A program made the translations under genes and the position numbers. The notes under the pieces are model-generated. The model ran no database searches. It was not told the DNA's origin and saw nothing but the letters and a program-made list of their open reading frames with translations. From JAHQVI01 sp963749875 (GTDB lineage Bacteria; Pseudomonadota; Alphaproteobacteria; Rhizobiales; Rhodomicrobiaceae): 64,000 nucleotides of DNA. The stretch covers positions 124,001-188,000 of the forward strand of contig CAVVOX010000002.1 in assembly GCA_963749875.1 (NCBI GenBank), read 5' to 3'. This document shows positions 46,664-56,092 of this stretch, one piece after another. The number at the start of each line of letters is the position of its first letter. Within the stretch, counting starts at the first letter, position 1.

Positions 46664-47778
46664 CGCACCGCGCTCTCTCTTGTTGTCGGTTCCGCCCAAT
46701 ATTGAGGAAACGCGATCCATCCCCTTTGCAGATCTGCCGGGGATGGTCCGCTGTCTTCCTTATAAAGCTGAAGGAGTTGCCGCCGGCGCGCAAGCGCCCG
46801 GTCGAGGGAAGCTTTGTAGAGATCCTCAAGCTCCTCCGCATAGTCCGGGCCGGCGTCCGGCTGGCCGTTCAGGATCGCAGCCGTCGCTTCACCGGCAAGC
46901 CTCCCTGACACGACCGCGGCATTGATGCCTGCGCCGGTGACCGGGTTCGCAAGACCGGCCGCGTCTCCGGCGAGCAGCACCTCCGTCGAGCCGAGTCGCC
47001 CCTCCGGATCGAGCATACCGCCGACCGGGATCGCTCCACCGGTATATCGGATAACTTCCCCGCCGACCCGGCCTTCCGCAACAAGCTGGCGGTGCAGCGC
47101 TTCGAGTTCCGGCTTGAGCCGGTGACGCCATGGCGGCGCGACGCCGAGGCCGAGATTGGCCACGCTCCCTTTCGGAAACAGCCACGCATAGCCGCCAGGC
47201 AGCGAGGGCGAGAGGAAAATGTCGGTCGCCGTGTAAGGCGTGAGGAGCGGAACGGTAATCTGCCGCGTCTCGGCGATCGCCGTGTTCACGCGCCCGATGG
47301 CCCGGCCGACCTTCGAGCGCGGCCCGTCCGCGCCGATCACGATGCGCGCCTGGATCGTCTCACCGCTCGTCAATCGCGCAACGCCATCGGGGCCGAGCGC
47401 CGCAAGTCCGCAATCGAGACGGCATTCCGCGCCCTGAGCCTGTGCGGCTTCCACGAGTAAAGCATCGAACGCGGCGCGATCGATCATATGGCCGGGGAAT
47501 TGCGGACTGATATGCGGCTCATCTCCGTCGATGAATGTCGCCATCGACTGAATATGCTGGCGCCAGCTTGCGCCGAGCGCCTCCGAGCGGCCGGCGTCGA
47601 GCATCGGGCCGACCATTGCGGGCACGAATTCGGCGCACTGCACCGGCTGGCCGGCTTCACGCTTCCGGTCGATGGCCAGCACCTTTGCGCCATCGCGCCG
47701 GGCCGCAGCGGCTGCCGTCGCCCCCGCCGGCCCCAGACCGACCACCAGAACATCGACGGTGTGGCTCGGCCCCGTCAT
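46660..47778 (-). CDS. Geranylgeranyl-reductase-like FAD oxidoreductase
   Basis: 372 residues. Rossmann FAD motif VDVLVVGLGPAGATAAAAAR, RIVIGADGPRSKVGRA, and AGDAAGLANPVTGAGI, the standard GGR family set. Family members reduce isoprenoid double bonds, but here it sits between two radical SAM genes with overlaps on both sides. A redox role in lipoate assembly is therefore likely (a flavoprotein of this kind has been named LipT in such loci, as I recall). ATG at 47778 overlaps the previous stop. Confidence 0.83.
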   Translation of the reverse strand: MTGPSHTVDVLVVGLGPAGATAAAAARRDGAKVLAIDRKREAGQPVQCAEFVPAMVGPMLDAGRSEALGASWRQHIQSMATFIDGDEPHISPQFPGHMIDRAAFDALLVEAAQAQGAECRLDCGLAALGPDGVARLTSGETIQARIVIGADGPRSKVGRAIGRVNTAIAETRQITVPLLTPYTATDIFLSPSLPGGYAWLFPKGSVANLGLGVAPPWRHRLKPELEALHRQLVAEGRVGGEVIRYTGGAIPVGGMLDPEGRLGSTEVLLAGDAAGLANPVTGAGINAAVVSGRLAGEATAAILNGQPDAGPDYAEELEDLYKASLDRALARRRQLLQLYKEDSGPSPADLQRGWIAFPQYWAEPTTRESAVR

Positions 47779-48815
47779 GATGCACACGCCGTTTTCAGAC
47801 GGAGGCTGGTCGGCCCGCCGAGCTTCATCGAGCAGCAGGCGTGCTGCTGTTCATAGGGCCGCCCGATGGCCTCCGTTACCGCTACGGCTCCGTCGGCCGG
47901 AAAGGCGATGCCGTCGAGCCCCGCCATAACGGCATAGGCATCGGTTGCGCGCTTGTGCAGCCCAGGCGGACGCGCACAGCCGAGCAGCACCTGCTTGTCG
48001 GGCAACCGGCCTCTCGCGTCGAGGAAGACCCGTCCGACATCGCCGGTCGCCGGCGTCTCGAAGGTTCCGGGCCGGGCGTAGAACGGCATGATCACAACGA
48101 GCACCAGCGCATGGATTCCGTGGCGCGCGCAGATATCCAGCGCCGTCGCCTCACCGAGGATGCGCCCGTAATGCAGGCCGATCACGATATGCGGCACGAC
48201 CTCCATCCTGGTTGAACAGAGCGCCGCCAGAGTGGCCTCGAAATCCTCGACCGGCCGGTCGAGGTGGTAGACCTGCCGGATTGTCTCCTCCGAGCCGATC
48301 ACGTCCATCATCGCCGTATCGACACCCGCGCTCTCCATCAAGCGCGCCCGCGGCTCGTCGAGAAGCGCGGAGTGAATGGCGATGCGCAGATAGGGAAAAT
48401 CGCGCTTCAGCCGCTCGATAACGGGATAGTAGCGTTCATATTTGATCTCGTTGCGCCTGTTGGAGCCGCCTGAAAGCAGGAACCCCTGAAGGTCCTGCAG
48501 CAGCACCAGATCGCGCACCTTCCGGTCGAGCATTTCCGGCGTGGTGGCCGGGATCATCGGCTCCAGGATCTTTGCCTGGCAGTGATCGCAGTCGAGCGCG
48601 CAGGCGCCCGCCGTCACGGAGAAGGCGGGAAAGGAATTTTTGCTGCAGCCGCTGATTTCGGAGGTTGCGTACTCCTTGAAGGTCGGCGTCGAAAACCGGA
48701 TCGGCGGCAGCCCGCCACGCCGGCGCGCCGCCTCTTCCATTTCATCGACGAGGCCCGCCTCTAAACCGGCGTCTTCCAGCGCCTCGATCTCTTGCAGCCG
48801 CGCCATCCAACTCAT
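47775..48815 (-). CDS. Radical SAM protein, second LipS-type lipoate synthase component
   Basis: 346 residues. Radical SAM motif in CALDCDHCQAKILEPM (CxxxCxxC) at about residue 75, preceded by SGCSKNSFPAFSVTAGACAL. Pairs with the radical SAM protein at 45362 as a two-protein sulfur-inserting lipoate synthase. First gene of the leftward operon. Start at 48815, or 12 bp downstream (48803). Confidence 0.85.
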   Translation of the reverse strand: MSWMARLQEIEALEDAGLEAGLVDEMEEAARRRGGLPPIRFSTPTFKEYATSEISGCSKNSFPAFSVTAGACALDCDHCQAKILEPMIPATTPEMLDRKVRDLVLLQDLQGFLLSGGSNRRNEIKYERYYPVIERLKRDFPYLRIAIHSALLDEPRARLMESAGVDTAMMDVIGSEETIRQVYHLDRPVEDFEATLAALCSTRMEVVPHIVIGLHYGRILGEATALDICARHGIHALVLVVIMPFYARPGTFETPATGDVGRVFLDARGRLPDKQVLLGCARPPGLHKRATDAYAVMAGLDGIAFPADGAVAVTEAIGRPYEQQHACCSMKLGGPTSLRLKTACAS

Positions 48816-48820
48816 GGCAT

Positions 48821-48833
48821 CAATATATTCGAA
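48821..48833. promoter_or_regulatory. Candidate operator at lipoate-operon start
   Basis: CAATATATTCGAA (minus strand TTCGAATATATTG) just before the first radical SAM start codon. Shares the GAATAT core with sites before the SQR, FadL-type, dsrE2 and dsrE3 genes. Weakest of the five. Confidence 0.25.
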
Positions 48834-48889
48834 GGTTTCTATGCCTCGTCAATGACGTTTTGCAGACTTGCCTCTCGGGGCGGCGTGCT

Positions 48890-49001
48890 GCTCTGTTCTT
48901 TATAATCGGAAGGGCCAATTCGTCGGGCTGGAGCTTGGCCATGACATCATGCCTGACGAGACCACGATCCTCAATTTCCGCCATCTTCTGGATCATCACA
49001 C
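48890..49001 (+). pseudogene. IS5-family transposase fragment
   Basis: Short N-terminal piece reading FVGLELGHDIMPDETTILNF then RHLLDHH, typical of IS5/IS1182 transposases. It stops at CTAG (49001-49004), where a double-hairpin repeat begins. No inverted repeats or remaining gene seen. Confidence 0.75.
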
Positions 49002-49101
49002 TAGATCAACCCTCGTTCAAGTGGGATCACTTAAGCGAGGTCAAGTTGATCTATTTCAATAGGTTAGCGCAACTGTTCCCGCGTCCGTCCCCGCCTTCGT
49101 A
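49002..49101 (+). repeat. Double-hairpin CTAG repeat, copy 5 (truncated)
   Basis: Module A is complete (GATCAACCCTCGTTCAAG, arm 2 with mismatches). Module B is cut after its first half (GCGCAACTGTTCCCGCGTCC then CCGCC), so the second stem cannot form. Joined to the IS5 fragment at CTAG. Confidence 0.85.
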
Positions 49102-49102
49102 T

Positions 49103-49906
49103 TTAGTCTCGCGAGATTGGCTGGATGGAATCGCATGTCGATGCTGCCGATGGTCCGACAATTTGCGTTTCGGTCGCAAAGCTCCCAGCCAAATCAAAGC
49201 GGTGGAGGTGGTAGACCGGACGCGTCTTCATGTGAGGCGGGTACTCACCTTTGCGTAGCGTCGTCGCGACGCTCGGCATCACGGTCGCCGGGATGTTCCC
49301 GACATGACCGGAGGTGCCGCGGTGAACATGGCCGCTGAAAACCGCGATCGCCCGCCCGGAATGCCGCAGGGCTTGGCGCAGCCTTTCCATCATCTCCGGC
49401 GTTTCGAAATTGAGCGGGTCCGGCCCCACCGGAACCTCAAACGGCGGATGGTGAGCGAAAGCCGCGATCGGCTCGCTGGCCTCGGCATCGATCAGATCGA
49501 TCAGGCGCATGGCCCGCTCGGGGCAAAAGTCGCCCTTGTTGCTGCGGGTGTTCAGCGTATCAACTGCAATCAGTCTGACCGGATAATCCTCGACCGCATA
49601 TTCGATAAAGTCGGAACCGGGCTTGAGATAGCCGAACGGTGAAAAGGCCGCCCGCAAATTCGCCCGGCTGTCCTTGTTGCCGGGAATGACATAGACCGGC
49701 GCCCGCGCCTGCGCGAGAATGCGCACGGCCTCGGCATATTCGTCCTGCCGTCCGTTGTGAACGATATCGCCGGTGTGAATGACGACATCGGGGGCCGGAT
49801 CGAGCGCGTTGATGTGCGCAATCGTGCATTCGAAATCGCGTATTCTCTGATCAGCGTCGGGCGTATCCAGCGTGATATGGGTATCGGAGATCTGGGCGAT
49901 GATCAT
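49103..49906 (-). CDS. Calcineurin-like metallophosphoesterase
   Basis: 267 residues with the full dimetal set: IAQISDTHI, VIHTGDIVH, VIPGNKDSR, FAHHPPF, FSGHVHRG. This is the class III/CpdA-like type that cleaves cyclic nucleotides or other phosphodiesters. It overlaps sat by ATGA and is the last gene of the apr-sat operon. Its link to sulfur metabolism is not known; possible substrates are adenylated compounds. The stop lies next to a truncated repeat. Confidence 0.88.
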   Translation of the reverse strand: MIIAQISDTHITLDTPDADQRIRDFECTIAHINALDPAPDVVIHTGDIVHNGRQDEYAEAVRILAQARAPVYVIPGNKDSRANLRAAFSPFGYLKPGSDFIEYAVEDYPVRLIAVDTLNTRSNKGDFCPERAMRLIDLIDAEASEPIAAFAHHPPFEVPVGPDPLNFETPEMMERLRQALRHSGRAIAVFSGHVHRGTSGHVGNIPATVMPSVATTLRKGEYPPHMKTRPVYHLHRFDLAGSFATETQIVGPSAASTCDSIQPISRD

Positions 49907-51099
49907 TGAGCCGGCCGCAAGCCTCCCGATTGCAGTCCTGCGTAGTACTCCTTGAGGATCGCCACTACCTCCGGCCGGCTGAACTCGGGCGGAATCTCCG
50001 CATTGCTCGAGAGCATTTCCCGCTGCTGCGTGCCAGAGATGGAGATGTGATGCTTGGGATCGTGGGGACAGGTCTTTGCCGTCGCCATTCCGTAGCACTT
50101 CCGGCAATAAAAGGTGACGTCGATCTTCAGCGGCCTGCAAAGAAGCGCGCCGGGCCACAGCTCGTCGAAGATGTGGTGCGCATCGAAGGGACCGTAATAG
50201 CTGCCGACGCCGGCATGATCGCGCCCGACGATCAAATGTGAACAGCCGAAGTTCTGGCGGATCAGGGCGTGCAGCAGCGCCTCGCGCGGGCCGGCATAGC
50301 GCATCTCAATCGGATAGCCGGCCTGAATGACCGTGCCCGGGCGAAAGTAATTGTCGATCATCGCCTGGATCGCCCGCGTCCGCACGTCGGCCGGAATGTC
50401 GCCGGACTTCAGTTTGCCCAACACCTGATGGATGAAGACACCGTCTGACACCTCCACCGCGATTTTCACCAGGTGCTCATGGCTGCGGTGCATGGGATTG
50501 CGGGTCTGGAAGGCGGCGACGTTTGACCAGCCCTTTTCAAGGAACATCGCCCGCGCCTCGGCCGGGCGTATATAGAGGTCCGGATAATTCGCCGGATAGT
50601 CGCCTTCGCTCAGCACCATGACGCGCCCGGCCAGATTGACCTCGCCCTGCTCCAACACTTTGGCCACACCCGGATGCTTCGGGTCGGCCGTGCGATAGAC
50701 GCGCTCGGCCTCGAATTTCTTGTCGATAGAATATTTCTCGTGCACCTCCATGATGGCGAGGATGTCACCGCTCTCCCCGTCGGCGAGCGCGATCTCCTCT
50801 TCGGCATGGATGCTGTCGGCAAACTCTTTCTTGACGGGCAGCGTGATCGGGATCGGCCAGAATATGCCGCTGGACAGCTTCATATCCAGGCACGAACCCC
50901 GCCAGTCGTCATGCCCCATGAAGCCGTTGAGCGGCGTATAGGCGCCCATAGCCAGCATGAAGACGTCGGAGACCGCGCGGGAGTCGAGCGGGATCTTCTT
51001 GAGCGTCCCTGCCCGCTTGCGTTCATCGGCCCGCTCCGTCTCCGGCAGAAGCAGCGGTTTGACCTGTTCCGAATTATGCGGCGCTACGAGCTGGGGCAT
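49903..51099 (-). CDS. sat: ATP sulfurylase (dissimilatory Sat)
   Basis: 398 residues. Signature motifs QTRNPMHRSHEHL, LIVGRDHAGVGSYYGPFDAH and the N-terminal PUA-like domain (LDSRAVSDVFMLAMGAYTPL). CRKCYG near the C-terminus binds zinc in related enzymes. In sulfur oxidisers it makes ATP and sulfate from APS and pyrophosphate. The ATG at 51099 follows GGGAGTCGC. Downstream of aprBA in one transcript. Confidence 0.95.
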   Translation of the reverse strand: MPQLVAPHNSEQVKPLLLPETERADERKRAGTLKKIPLDSRAVSDVFMLAMGAYTPLNGFMGHDDWRGSCLDMKLSSGIFWPIPITLPVKKEFADSIHAEEEIALADGESGDILAIMEVHEKYSIDKKFEAERVYRTADPKHPGVAKVLEQGEVNLAGRVMVLSEGDYPANYPDLYIRPAEARAMFLEKGWSNVAAFQTRNPMHRSHEHLVKIAVEVSDGVFIHQVLGKLKSGDIPADVRTRAIQAMIDNYFRPGTVIQAGYPIEMRYAGPREALLHALIRQNFGCSHLIVGRDHAGVGSYYGPFDAHHIFDELWPGALLCRPLKIDVTFYCRKCYGMATAKTCPHDPKHHISISGTQQREMLSSNAEIPPEFSRPEVVAILKEYYAGLQSGGLRPAQ

Positions 51100-51171
51100 T
51101 GCGACTCCCTGAGGAACGCCGCTGAGCGCGCAAGCTTCCGACAGACGCAAGCGTTCTCAGTGGCGGAGCGG

Positions 51172-53007
51172 TCAGTCGATGATGTGATAGACGGGCGCCT
51201 TCTCCATCTCCCACGTTCCGGAATCCCGGTCGTATTGGGATAGGGTGAAGCAATGCCAGTCCTGGTCGTCCAGCTTCGGATGATCGGCCCGGTAGTAGTA
51301 TCCCGGCCAGCGCGTTTCCTGACGGAACAGGGTGTGCTGGGTGACGCATTCCGAAGCCAGCAGCCGGTGCTGCAGCTCCCAGGCGCGCTGAAGCTGATGC
51401 AGGTCTTCGGCCCCGAGACTGGCGGTATCTTCCTTCAGCATGCCCAGCATTTCGAGCCCGCGGGTGAGCAGCGGTTCGTTGGTCGTGTAGTTGGCGCTGA
51501 TGCCGCCGCAATACTCGTCCATGATCTTCTCGAGACGCTGCAGCGCATGGATCGGCAGGATATAGTGCGGCGACACGGTGCCGGCGACGATCTCGTTGCG
51601 ATAGACCTCATAGTGCTCCATCGGTTTGTAGACGGTCTTCTTGAGGTCTTCGATCTCAGCGTCGCTGACCTGCGGCATCTCTTTGCCTAATTCGCTCAGA
51701 TATTTGACCGCGGCCTTGCCGGCAATTCGGCCTTCCGTGAACGAGCCTGACGAGAACTTGTGAGCGGTGCCGCCAATGGTATCGCCCGCGCCGAACAGGC
51801 CCTCGACGGTCATCATCCGGTTGTAGCCCCATTGGTATTCGGATGGAGCGTAGTCCTCCGGACCGCTCGCCCAGGCGCCTGAACAGGTTGCGTGGGAGCC
51901 CATGACGTAGGGTTCGGACGTGGTCAGTTCGGGGTTGATGTATTTGGGATCGATGTTCTGCGACGCCCAGACGACGGCCTGACTGATGGTCATGCCCAGG
52001 AAGTTTTCCCAGCCGACCGTCTCCTTGTGCGGGTCCTGGAAGGCCTCCTTGGTCACCATGCGGATCGGGCCGCGCCCGGCCTTCATCTCCTCGAGGAAAG
52101 CGTGGTTGCGCAGGCAAGTCGGCACCGGATGATGATTGACATAGTCGCCGACCATCTGTTCGATCGAATCGCGCCAATAGGCCTCGTAGTCCTCGCCATA
52201 GGCGTTTTGCGTGTAGGTCTTGAGGTGCAGGAAGTAGGCGCCGACCGGACCATAGCCGTCCTTGAAGCGGGTCAGGACGATCCGATTCTCCATCTGCGTC
52301 ATCTTGGCACCGGTCTGGATCGGCAGCGCGTAAGCCGACGCGCTGCTCCACGGCGCGTACCAGGTACGGCCCATGCCCTCGCCGACCGAGCGCGGCTTGA
52401 AGATGTGCGATGCGCCGCCGGCAGCCACGATCACCGCCTTGGCGCGGAAGACGTAAAAATCCCCTGTCCGGACGTTGAAGCCGACAGCGCCGGCGACCCG
52501 CTTGCCCTGCTTATCCATCAGCAGGTGGGTCACCATGATCCGGTTGTAGACTTCGGTGGCTGCCTTGCGCGCGGCCTCGGCGACGATGGGCTTGTAGCTC
52601 TCGCCGTGGATCATAATCTGCCATTTACCTTCGCGCTGGTACCGCCCGGTCTCCGGGTCGCGCATGATGGGAAGCCCCCACTCCTCGAACTTGTGCACCG
52701 TGGAGTTGACGTGGCGCGCGATGTCGTAGCCGAGATCCTCGCGCACGAGGCCCATGAGGTCGTTGCGGGCGTAGCGGACATGGTCTTCGGGTTGGTTCTC
52801 ATCCCACTGCATGCCCATGTAGCAATTGATGGCGTAGAGGCCTTGCGCCACCGCACCGCTGCGCTCGATGTTTGCCTTCTCGACGCACACGATCTTCAGG
52901 TCGCGGCCCCAGTACCTGGATTCGTACGTAGCGCCGCACCCGCCCATGCCACCGCCGACGACAAGGATGTCTGAATCGACGTAAACAGTTTTGCGCCGAG
53001 GCATCAC
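51172..53007 (-). CDS. aprA: APS reductase alpha subunit
   Basis: 611 residues. FAD motif ILVVGGGMGGCGATYESRYW; DHVRYARNDLMGLVREDLG and GDTIGGTAHKFSSGSFTEGR in expected order. Operates in reverse, forming APS from sulfite and AMP. ATGA overlap with aprB. With sat and the sHdr genes this gives a complete cytoplasmic path from sulfane sulfur to sulfate. Confidence 0.95.
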   Translation of the reverse strand: MMPRRKTVYVDSDILVVGGGMGGCGATYESRYWGRDLKIVCVEKANIERSGAVAQGLYAINCYMGMQWDENQPEDHVRYARNDLMGLVREDLGYDIARHVNSTVHKFEEWGLPIMRDPETGRYQREGKWQIMIHGESYKPIVAEAARKAATEVYNRIMVTHLLMDKQGKRVAGAVGFNVRTGDFYVFRAKAVIVAAGGASHIFKPRSVGEGMGRTWYAPWSSASAYALPIQTGAKMTQMENRIVLTRFKDGYGPVGAYFLHLKTYTQNAYGEDYEAYWRDSIEQMVGDYVNHHPVPTCLRNHAFLEEMKAGRGPIRMVTKEAFQDPHKETVGWENFLGMTISQAVVWASQNIDPKYINPELTTSEPYVMGSHATCSGAWASGPEDYAPSEYQWGYNRMMTVEGLFGAGDTIGGTAHKFSSGSFTEGRIAGKAAVKYLSELGKEMPQVSDAEIEDLKKTVYKPMEHYEVYRNEIVAGTVSPHYILPIHALQRLEKIMDEYCGGISANYTTNEPLLTRGLEMLGMLKEDTASLGAEDLHQLQRAWELQHRLLASECVTQHTLFRQETRWPGYYYRADHPKLDDQDWHCFTLSQYDRDSGTWEMEKAPVYHIID

Positions 53008-53465
53008 ACCAATCCTTGCTTGAGTTGATCCGGCTTGAGCACCGGCAGCGCTGGGACATTAAGCGCCTCGGGCTCGTGGGCGAGTTCCTGGGAATTCCAC
53101 TGATCCTTGGTCGGCACGGCGTATTCCGCTGGCCCTTTGATCGAACCCCATGGTGTGGTTCTGATCGGGGATACGAAATCCTTTTCGCGGCCGTCCCGGA
53201 ACTTGATCTTCCAGGAAACGGTCGCCTTCTCCTCTTCCCGGCGCACTCGGACGCTGTGGCCGAGCGGAGCGAAGTCGACATAGCCTCGGCAGTCGATGGC
53301 GAATTGCGGACAGGCCTTCACGCAGGAGTAGCACTCCCAGCACATATTGGGCTCAATGTTGAGCGCGCGGCGATAGGTCTTGTCGATGTGCATGATGTCC
53401 GACGGACAGATATCGACGCAGTGTCCGCAGCCGTCGCAACGCGTCATATAAACGAAGGTTGGCAT
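53004..53465 (-). CDS. aprB: APS reductase beta subunit
   Basis: 153 residues. Two [4Fe-4S] ferredoxin motifs, CDGCGHCVDICPSDI and CWECYSCVKACPQFA, in the first 70 residues; C-terminal extension wraps around AprA. Takes electrons from the AprA flavin. Gene order anchor-aprB-aprA-sat. Confidence 0.95.
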   Translation of the reverse strand: MPTFVYMTRCDGCGHCVDICPSDIMHIDKTYRRALNIEPNMCWECYSCVKACPQFAIDCRGYVDFAPLGHSVRVRREEEKATVSWKIKFRDGREKDFVSPIRTTPWGSIKGPAEYAVPTKDQWNSQELAHEPEALNVPALPVLKPDQLKQGLV

Positions 53466-53508
53466 GATGTTCCCTTATCTCTTGTAGCGAAGACCGATGC
53501 GGGACCGA

Positions 53509-54297
53509 TCAATAATGGTGCGCGTGCTTGAGGGCGCTGCCGAACCTTTCCGGCGCGTCGGCGGGAGCCGGCAGGTTGCTGCGCGTGCCGTTCGCCTCGG
53601 ACACTCGTTTCTCAAAGGCCGCGGCGGGCTTGAAGAACATGTGTGAGAACTTGGACCACGGGATCGATGCGAACAGCACCGTCGTGTCAATGAGATAAAG
53701 CCCAAGGAACACAGTTGCCCAGGTCGTGTTCCCCGCCGTTTGCAGCCAAGCCCAAATCAGACCGAAGGTCGTGCTCAGGACGAGCGTTACGATGAACAGG
53801 TCGGCGCGCACAAAGCGGAACGGCGAATTGCCCTCCGCGGCCACGTCGACGCGGATGAAGAACCAGAACCAGTAGCCACCGAGGCAGACCATCAGTGCGC
53901 CGATGTACCACAATGCCGCAAGCACGGTCGGCGTGGGCGTAGCAGGCGTCGGATAGGCGAAGACCATGATCACGGTGGTGACGACGTAAATCACAAAACC
54001 GTACATTCCCAGGAGGTGCGCGATCCTGCGCCGGGCGTTGCAGAATTCGCCCGAGGCCATGACATCGACCGCGGCGGTCTTGACAGCGATCGATATCATC
54101 TCTCCGCTGCCGACCTGCTTCTCCGCTTTCGTTTTGGAATTGCGCCAATTGTTGAAGAAGTACTTGGCGCTCTTTTTGTGCACCATGTCGAAGAGCGTGC
54201 CAATCACGACGAAAAGGGCCATGACCACAACGTAGGTCTGCATGACCGCGGGTGATACGGATGCCGAAAGTTCGGCGAACGGATTGCTGGTGAACAT
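53509..54297 (-). CDS. aprM: AprM-type membrane anchor/electron acceptor
   Basis: 262 residues with five predicted transmembrane helices (MQTYVVVMALFVVIGTLF; GMYGFVIYVVTTVIMVFA; ALWYIGALMVCLGGYWFWFF; DLFIVTLVLSTTFGLIWA; WATVFLGLYLIDTTVLFA). It ends IPWSKFSHMFFKPAAAF like NarI/HdrE-type quinone-interacting subunits. It probably connects AprAB to the quinone pool. First gene of the apr operon. Start at 54297 chosen to avoid overlap into the regulator promoter. Confidence 0.8.
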   Translation of the reverse strand: MFTSNPFAELSASVSPAVMQTYVVVMALFVVIGTLFDMVHKKSAKYFFNNWRNSKTKAEKQVGSGEMISIAVKTAAVDVMASGEFCNARRRIAHLLGMYGFVIYVVTTVIMVFAYPTPATPTPTVLAALWYIGALMVCLGGYWFWFFIRVDVAAEGNSPFRFVRADLFIVTLVLSTTFGLIWAWLQTAGNTTWATVFLGLYLIDTTVLFASIPWSKFSHMFFKPAAAFEKRVSEANGTRSNLPAPADAPERFGSALKHAHHY

Positions 54298-54423
54298 TGG
54301 CCGGCATTTCCCCGGTGAAGCCCATTTTATGGGCGCCACGATAGCGAACAAGGTTTGCATCCGCAATTAAAACAATTATCTATTGTTCAGATCGTTTCAA
54401 TCAGCGTAATCGATTAATTGACA

Positions 54424-55302
54424 ATGACACTTGATCAGCTGCGCGTCTTCGCTGCGGTCGCCGAGCTCGGGCATATGACACATGCCGCCGAAGCTCTCGG
54501 CTTAAGCCAGTCGGCGGCGTCTGCTGCCATCGCCGCATTGGAATCCCGCTATCAAACCAAGTTGTTCGACCGCGTCGGTCGCGGAATCGAACTCACCGAG
54601 ACCGGTCGGATTTTCTTGCGCGAAGCGCGCGCCGTGCTCGATCGCGCTTCGATGGCGCGTTCGGTGCTGCAGGATCTCGCCGGCTCCGCCACCGGCACAG
54701 TCGCCATCGCCGCCAGCCTGACGATTGCGACCTACTGGCTCCCGCGGCGGCTCGCGGCTTTCCAAGCCGCTAACTCCGGTGTGCGCCTCCATGTCGTGAT
54801 CCGCAATACACATGACGTGGAGAGCGCCGTGCTCGAAGGCGAGGTGAATGTCGGTCTGGTCGAAGGACCGACGCGGCATCCGGCTCTGGTGCGGCAAAAG
54901 ATCGATCAAGACCAACTCGTGCTGGTGGCCGCTTCGGACCAGCCGCCGCTGCCGCTCAATCCCTCGGGCCGGCCCGATCTTCGCGCGGTTACCTGGGTGA
55001 TCCGCGAAGAGGGCTCAGGCACCCGCCGCGGATTGGAAGACCTGGCCGTCCGCGAAGGCCTGTCCCTTGACGACCTCAACATTTCCCTGGTCTTGCCCAG
55101 CAATGAGGCCGTGCGCGAAGCGATCGAGGCCGGCGCCGGCGCCACGATCATTTCCCGCCACGTCGTGGCCTCCGCCATAGCCGCTGGCCAACTTACTGAA
55201 ATCCCAATCGAATTGCCGCAACGTGAATACGCGCTGGTCCTCCACCGCGACCGGCATGCGACGCTGGCGCAGCAGGCTCTGGTCGAGCATTTGACCGGCT
55301 AG
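54424..55302 (+). CDS. LysR-family transcriptional regulator
   Basis: 292 residues. N-terminal winged helix MTLDQLRVFAAVAELGHMTH then LSQSAASAAIAALE; C-terminal periplasmic-binding-like effector domain. Divergent from the aprM-aprB-aprA-sat operon with a 126-bp gap, the classical LysR arrangement, so it probably controls these genes, perhaps sensing APS, sulfite or a related metabolite as CysB/CbbR types do. ATG at 54424; TTG 6 bp earlier possible. Its TAG stop is the first triplet of repeat copy 6. Confidence 0.9.
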   Translation: MTLDQLRVFAAVAELGHMTHAAEALGLSQSAASAAIAALESRYQTKLFDRVGRGIELTETGRIFLREARAVLDRASMARSVLQDLAGSATGTVAIAASLTIATYWLPRRLAAFQAANSGVRLHVVIRNTHDVESAVLEGEVNVGLVEGPTRHPALVRQKIDQDQLVLVAASDQPPLPLNPSGRPDLRAVTWVIREEGSGTRRGLEDLAVREGLSLDDLNISLVLPSNEAVREAIEAGAGATIISRHVVASAIAAGQLTEIPIELPQREYALVLHRDRHATLAQQALVEHLTG

Positions 55303-55423
55303 ATCAACCCTCGTTCAGGTGATTCCACTTGAACGAGGGTTGATCTATTCCAAAAGGCGAGCGCAACTGTTCCCGCGTCCATCCCCGCTTTCGCGGGGAC
55401 ATGTTTGGACGCGCGTTGCGCTA
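55300..55423 (+). repeat. Double-hairpin CTAG repeat, copy 6
   Basis: Complete copy with near-perfect module A (GATCAACCCTCGTTCAGGTG and complement) and module B (tip CCCCGCTTTCGCGGGG). Its first TAG is the LysR stop codon. It ends GTTGCGCTAAG, so the outer CTAG is changed to CTAA. Confidence 0.93.
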
Positions 55424-55436
55424 AGAGACAGAAAGG

Positions 55437-55799
55437 TCATGGTTCGTCTTCACGAGCCGCCCCGACACCTCGCGGCTTGGCAATTCCATACACTTCAGCG
55501 ACAGGGAAGCGCCGTTCATTGAGACTGATCTTTTGCTCTGCCGCTGCAACAGGGTCGAAACCAAGAGCATCACAAAGAAGCAGGAGATAGATCAGCACAT
55601 CCGCCACTTCTCCTTTGGCTTTCGAGAGCGCCTCGCCTGCGAGAGGCTCATCAGAGGGCTGCCACTGGAAGATCTCAAGTAGTTCGGCAGCCTCCACGCT
55701 CACGGAAATGGCGAGGTCCTTCGGGCTGTGAAACTGCGCCCAATTCCGGAGGTCACGGAATTGAAGCAAGCGCTGGAGTAGTTCGTCCATCGTCGTCAT
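55437..55799 (-). CDS. MazG-like nucleotide pyrophosphohydrolase
   Basis: 120 residues, all-alpha NTP-PPase (RS21-C6/MazG-like). Metal-binding EExxE...ExxD pattern: SVEAAELLEIFQW and KGEVADVLIYLLLL. It hydrolyses non-canonical or excess nucleoside triphosphates in the cytoplasm. ATG at 55799. Convergent with the LysR gene; no operon partners. Confidence 0.85.
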   Translation of the reverse strand: MTTMDELLQRLLQFRDLRNWAQFHSPKDLAISVSVEAAELLEIFQWQPSDEPLAGEALSKAKGEVADVLIYLLLLCDALGFDPVAAAEQKISLNERRFPVAEVYGIAKPRGVGAAREDEP

Positions 55800-56092
55800 G
55801 GCTGCAAATCCATTCAAATAAACGCTGGCACACCCTTTCGGATTCCTTCGAGAATGAAGACGGTGAGATATGAGGCGTTTGAGTTGCCCTTTCCGTTGAT
55901 CATGCCTTTCTCCGTCTTCGATGCTGCTCCCTTGTCTTCTCAATCAGATTGAAACCCCGCGTCAACAGCGGCGGAAACGATCTTGCCGCTAGTGTTCGAC
56001 CTGTCCTACGCTGCGCTCCGGCCAGCTCAAACACTGGCCGATGAGCGCCGGATTCTAGAAAGAAACAACTTGTCACCGATCATGCGGGGACA

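Noticed and set aside
46660..47778. Isoprenoid (geranylgeranyl) reductase of lipid or chlorophyll synthesis
   Set aside because: No isoprenoid or pigment genes are near; overlap with radical SAM genes on both sides places it in lipoate assembly.
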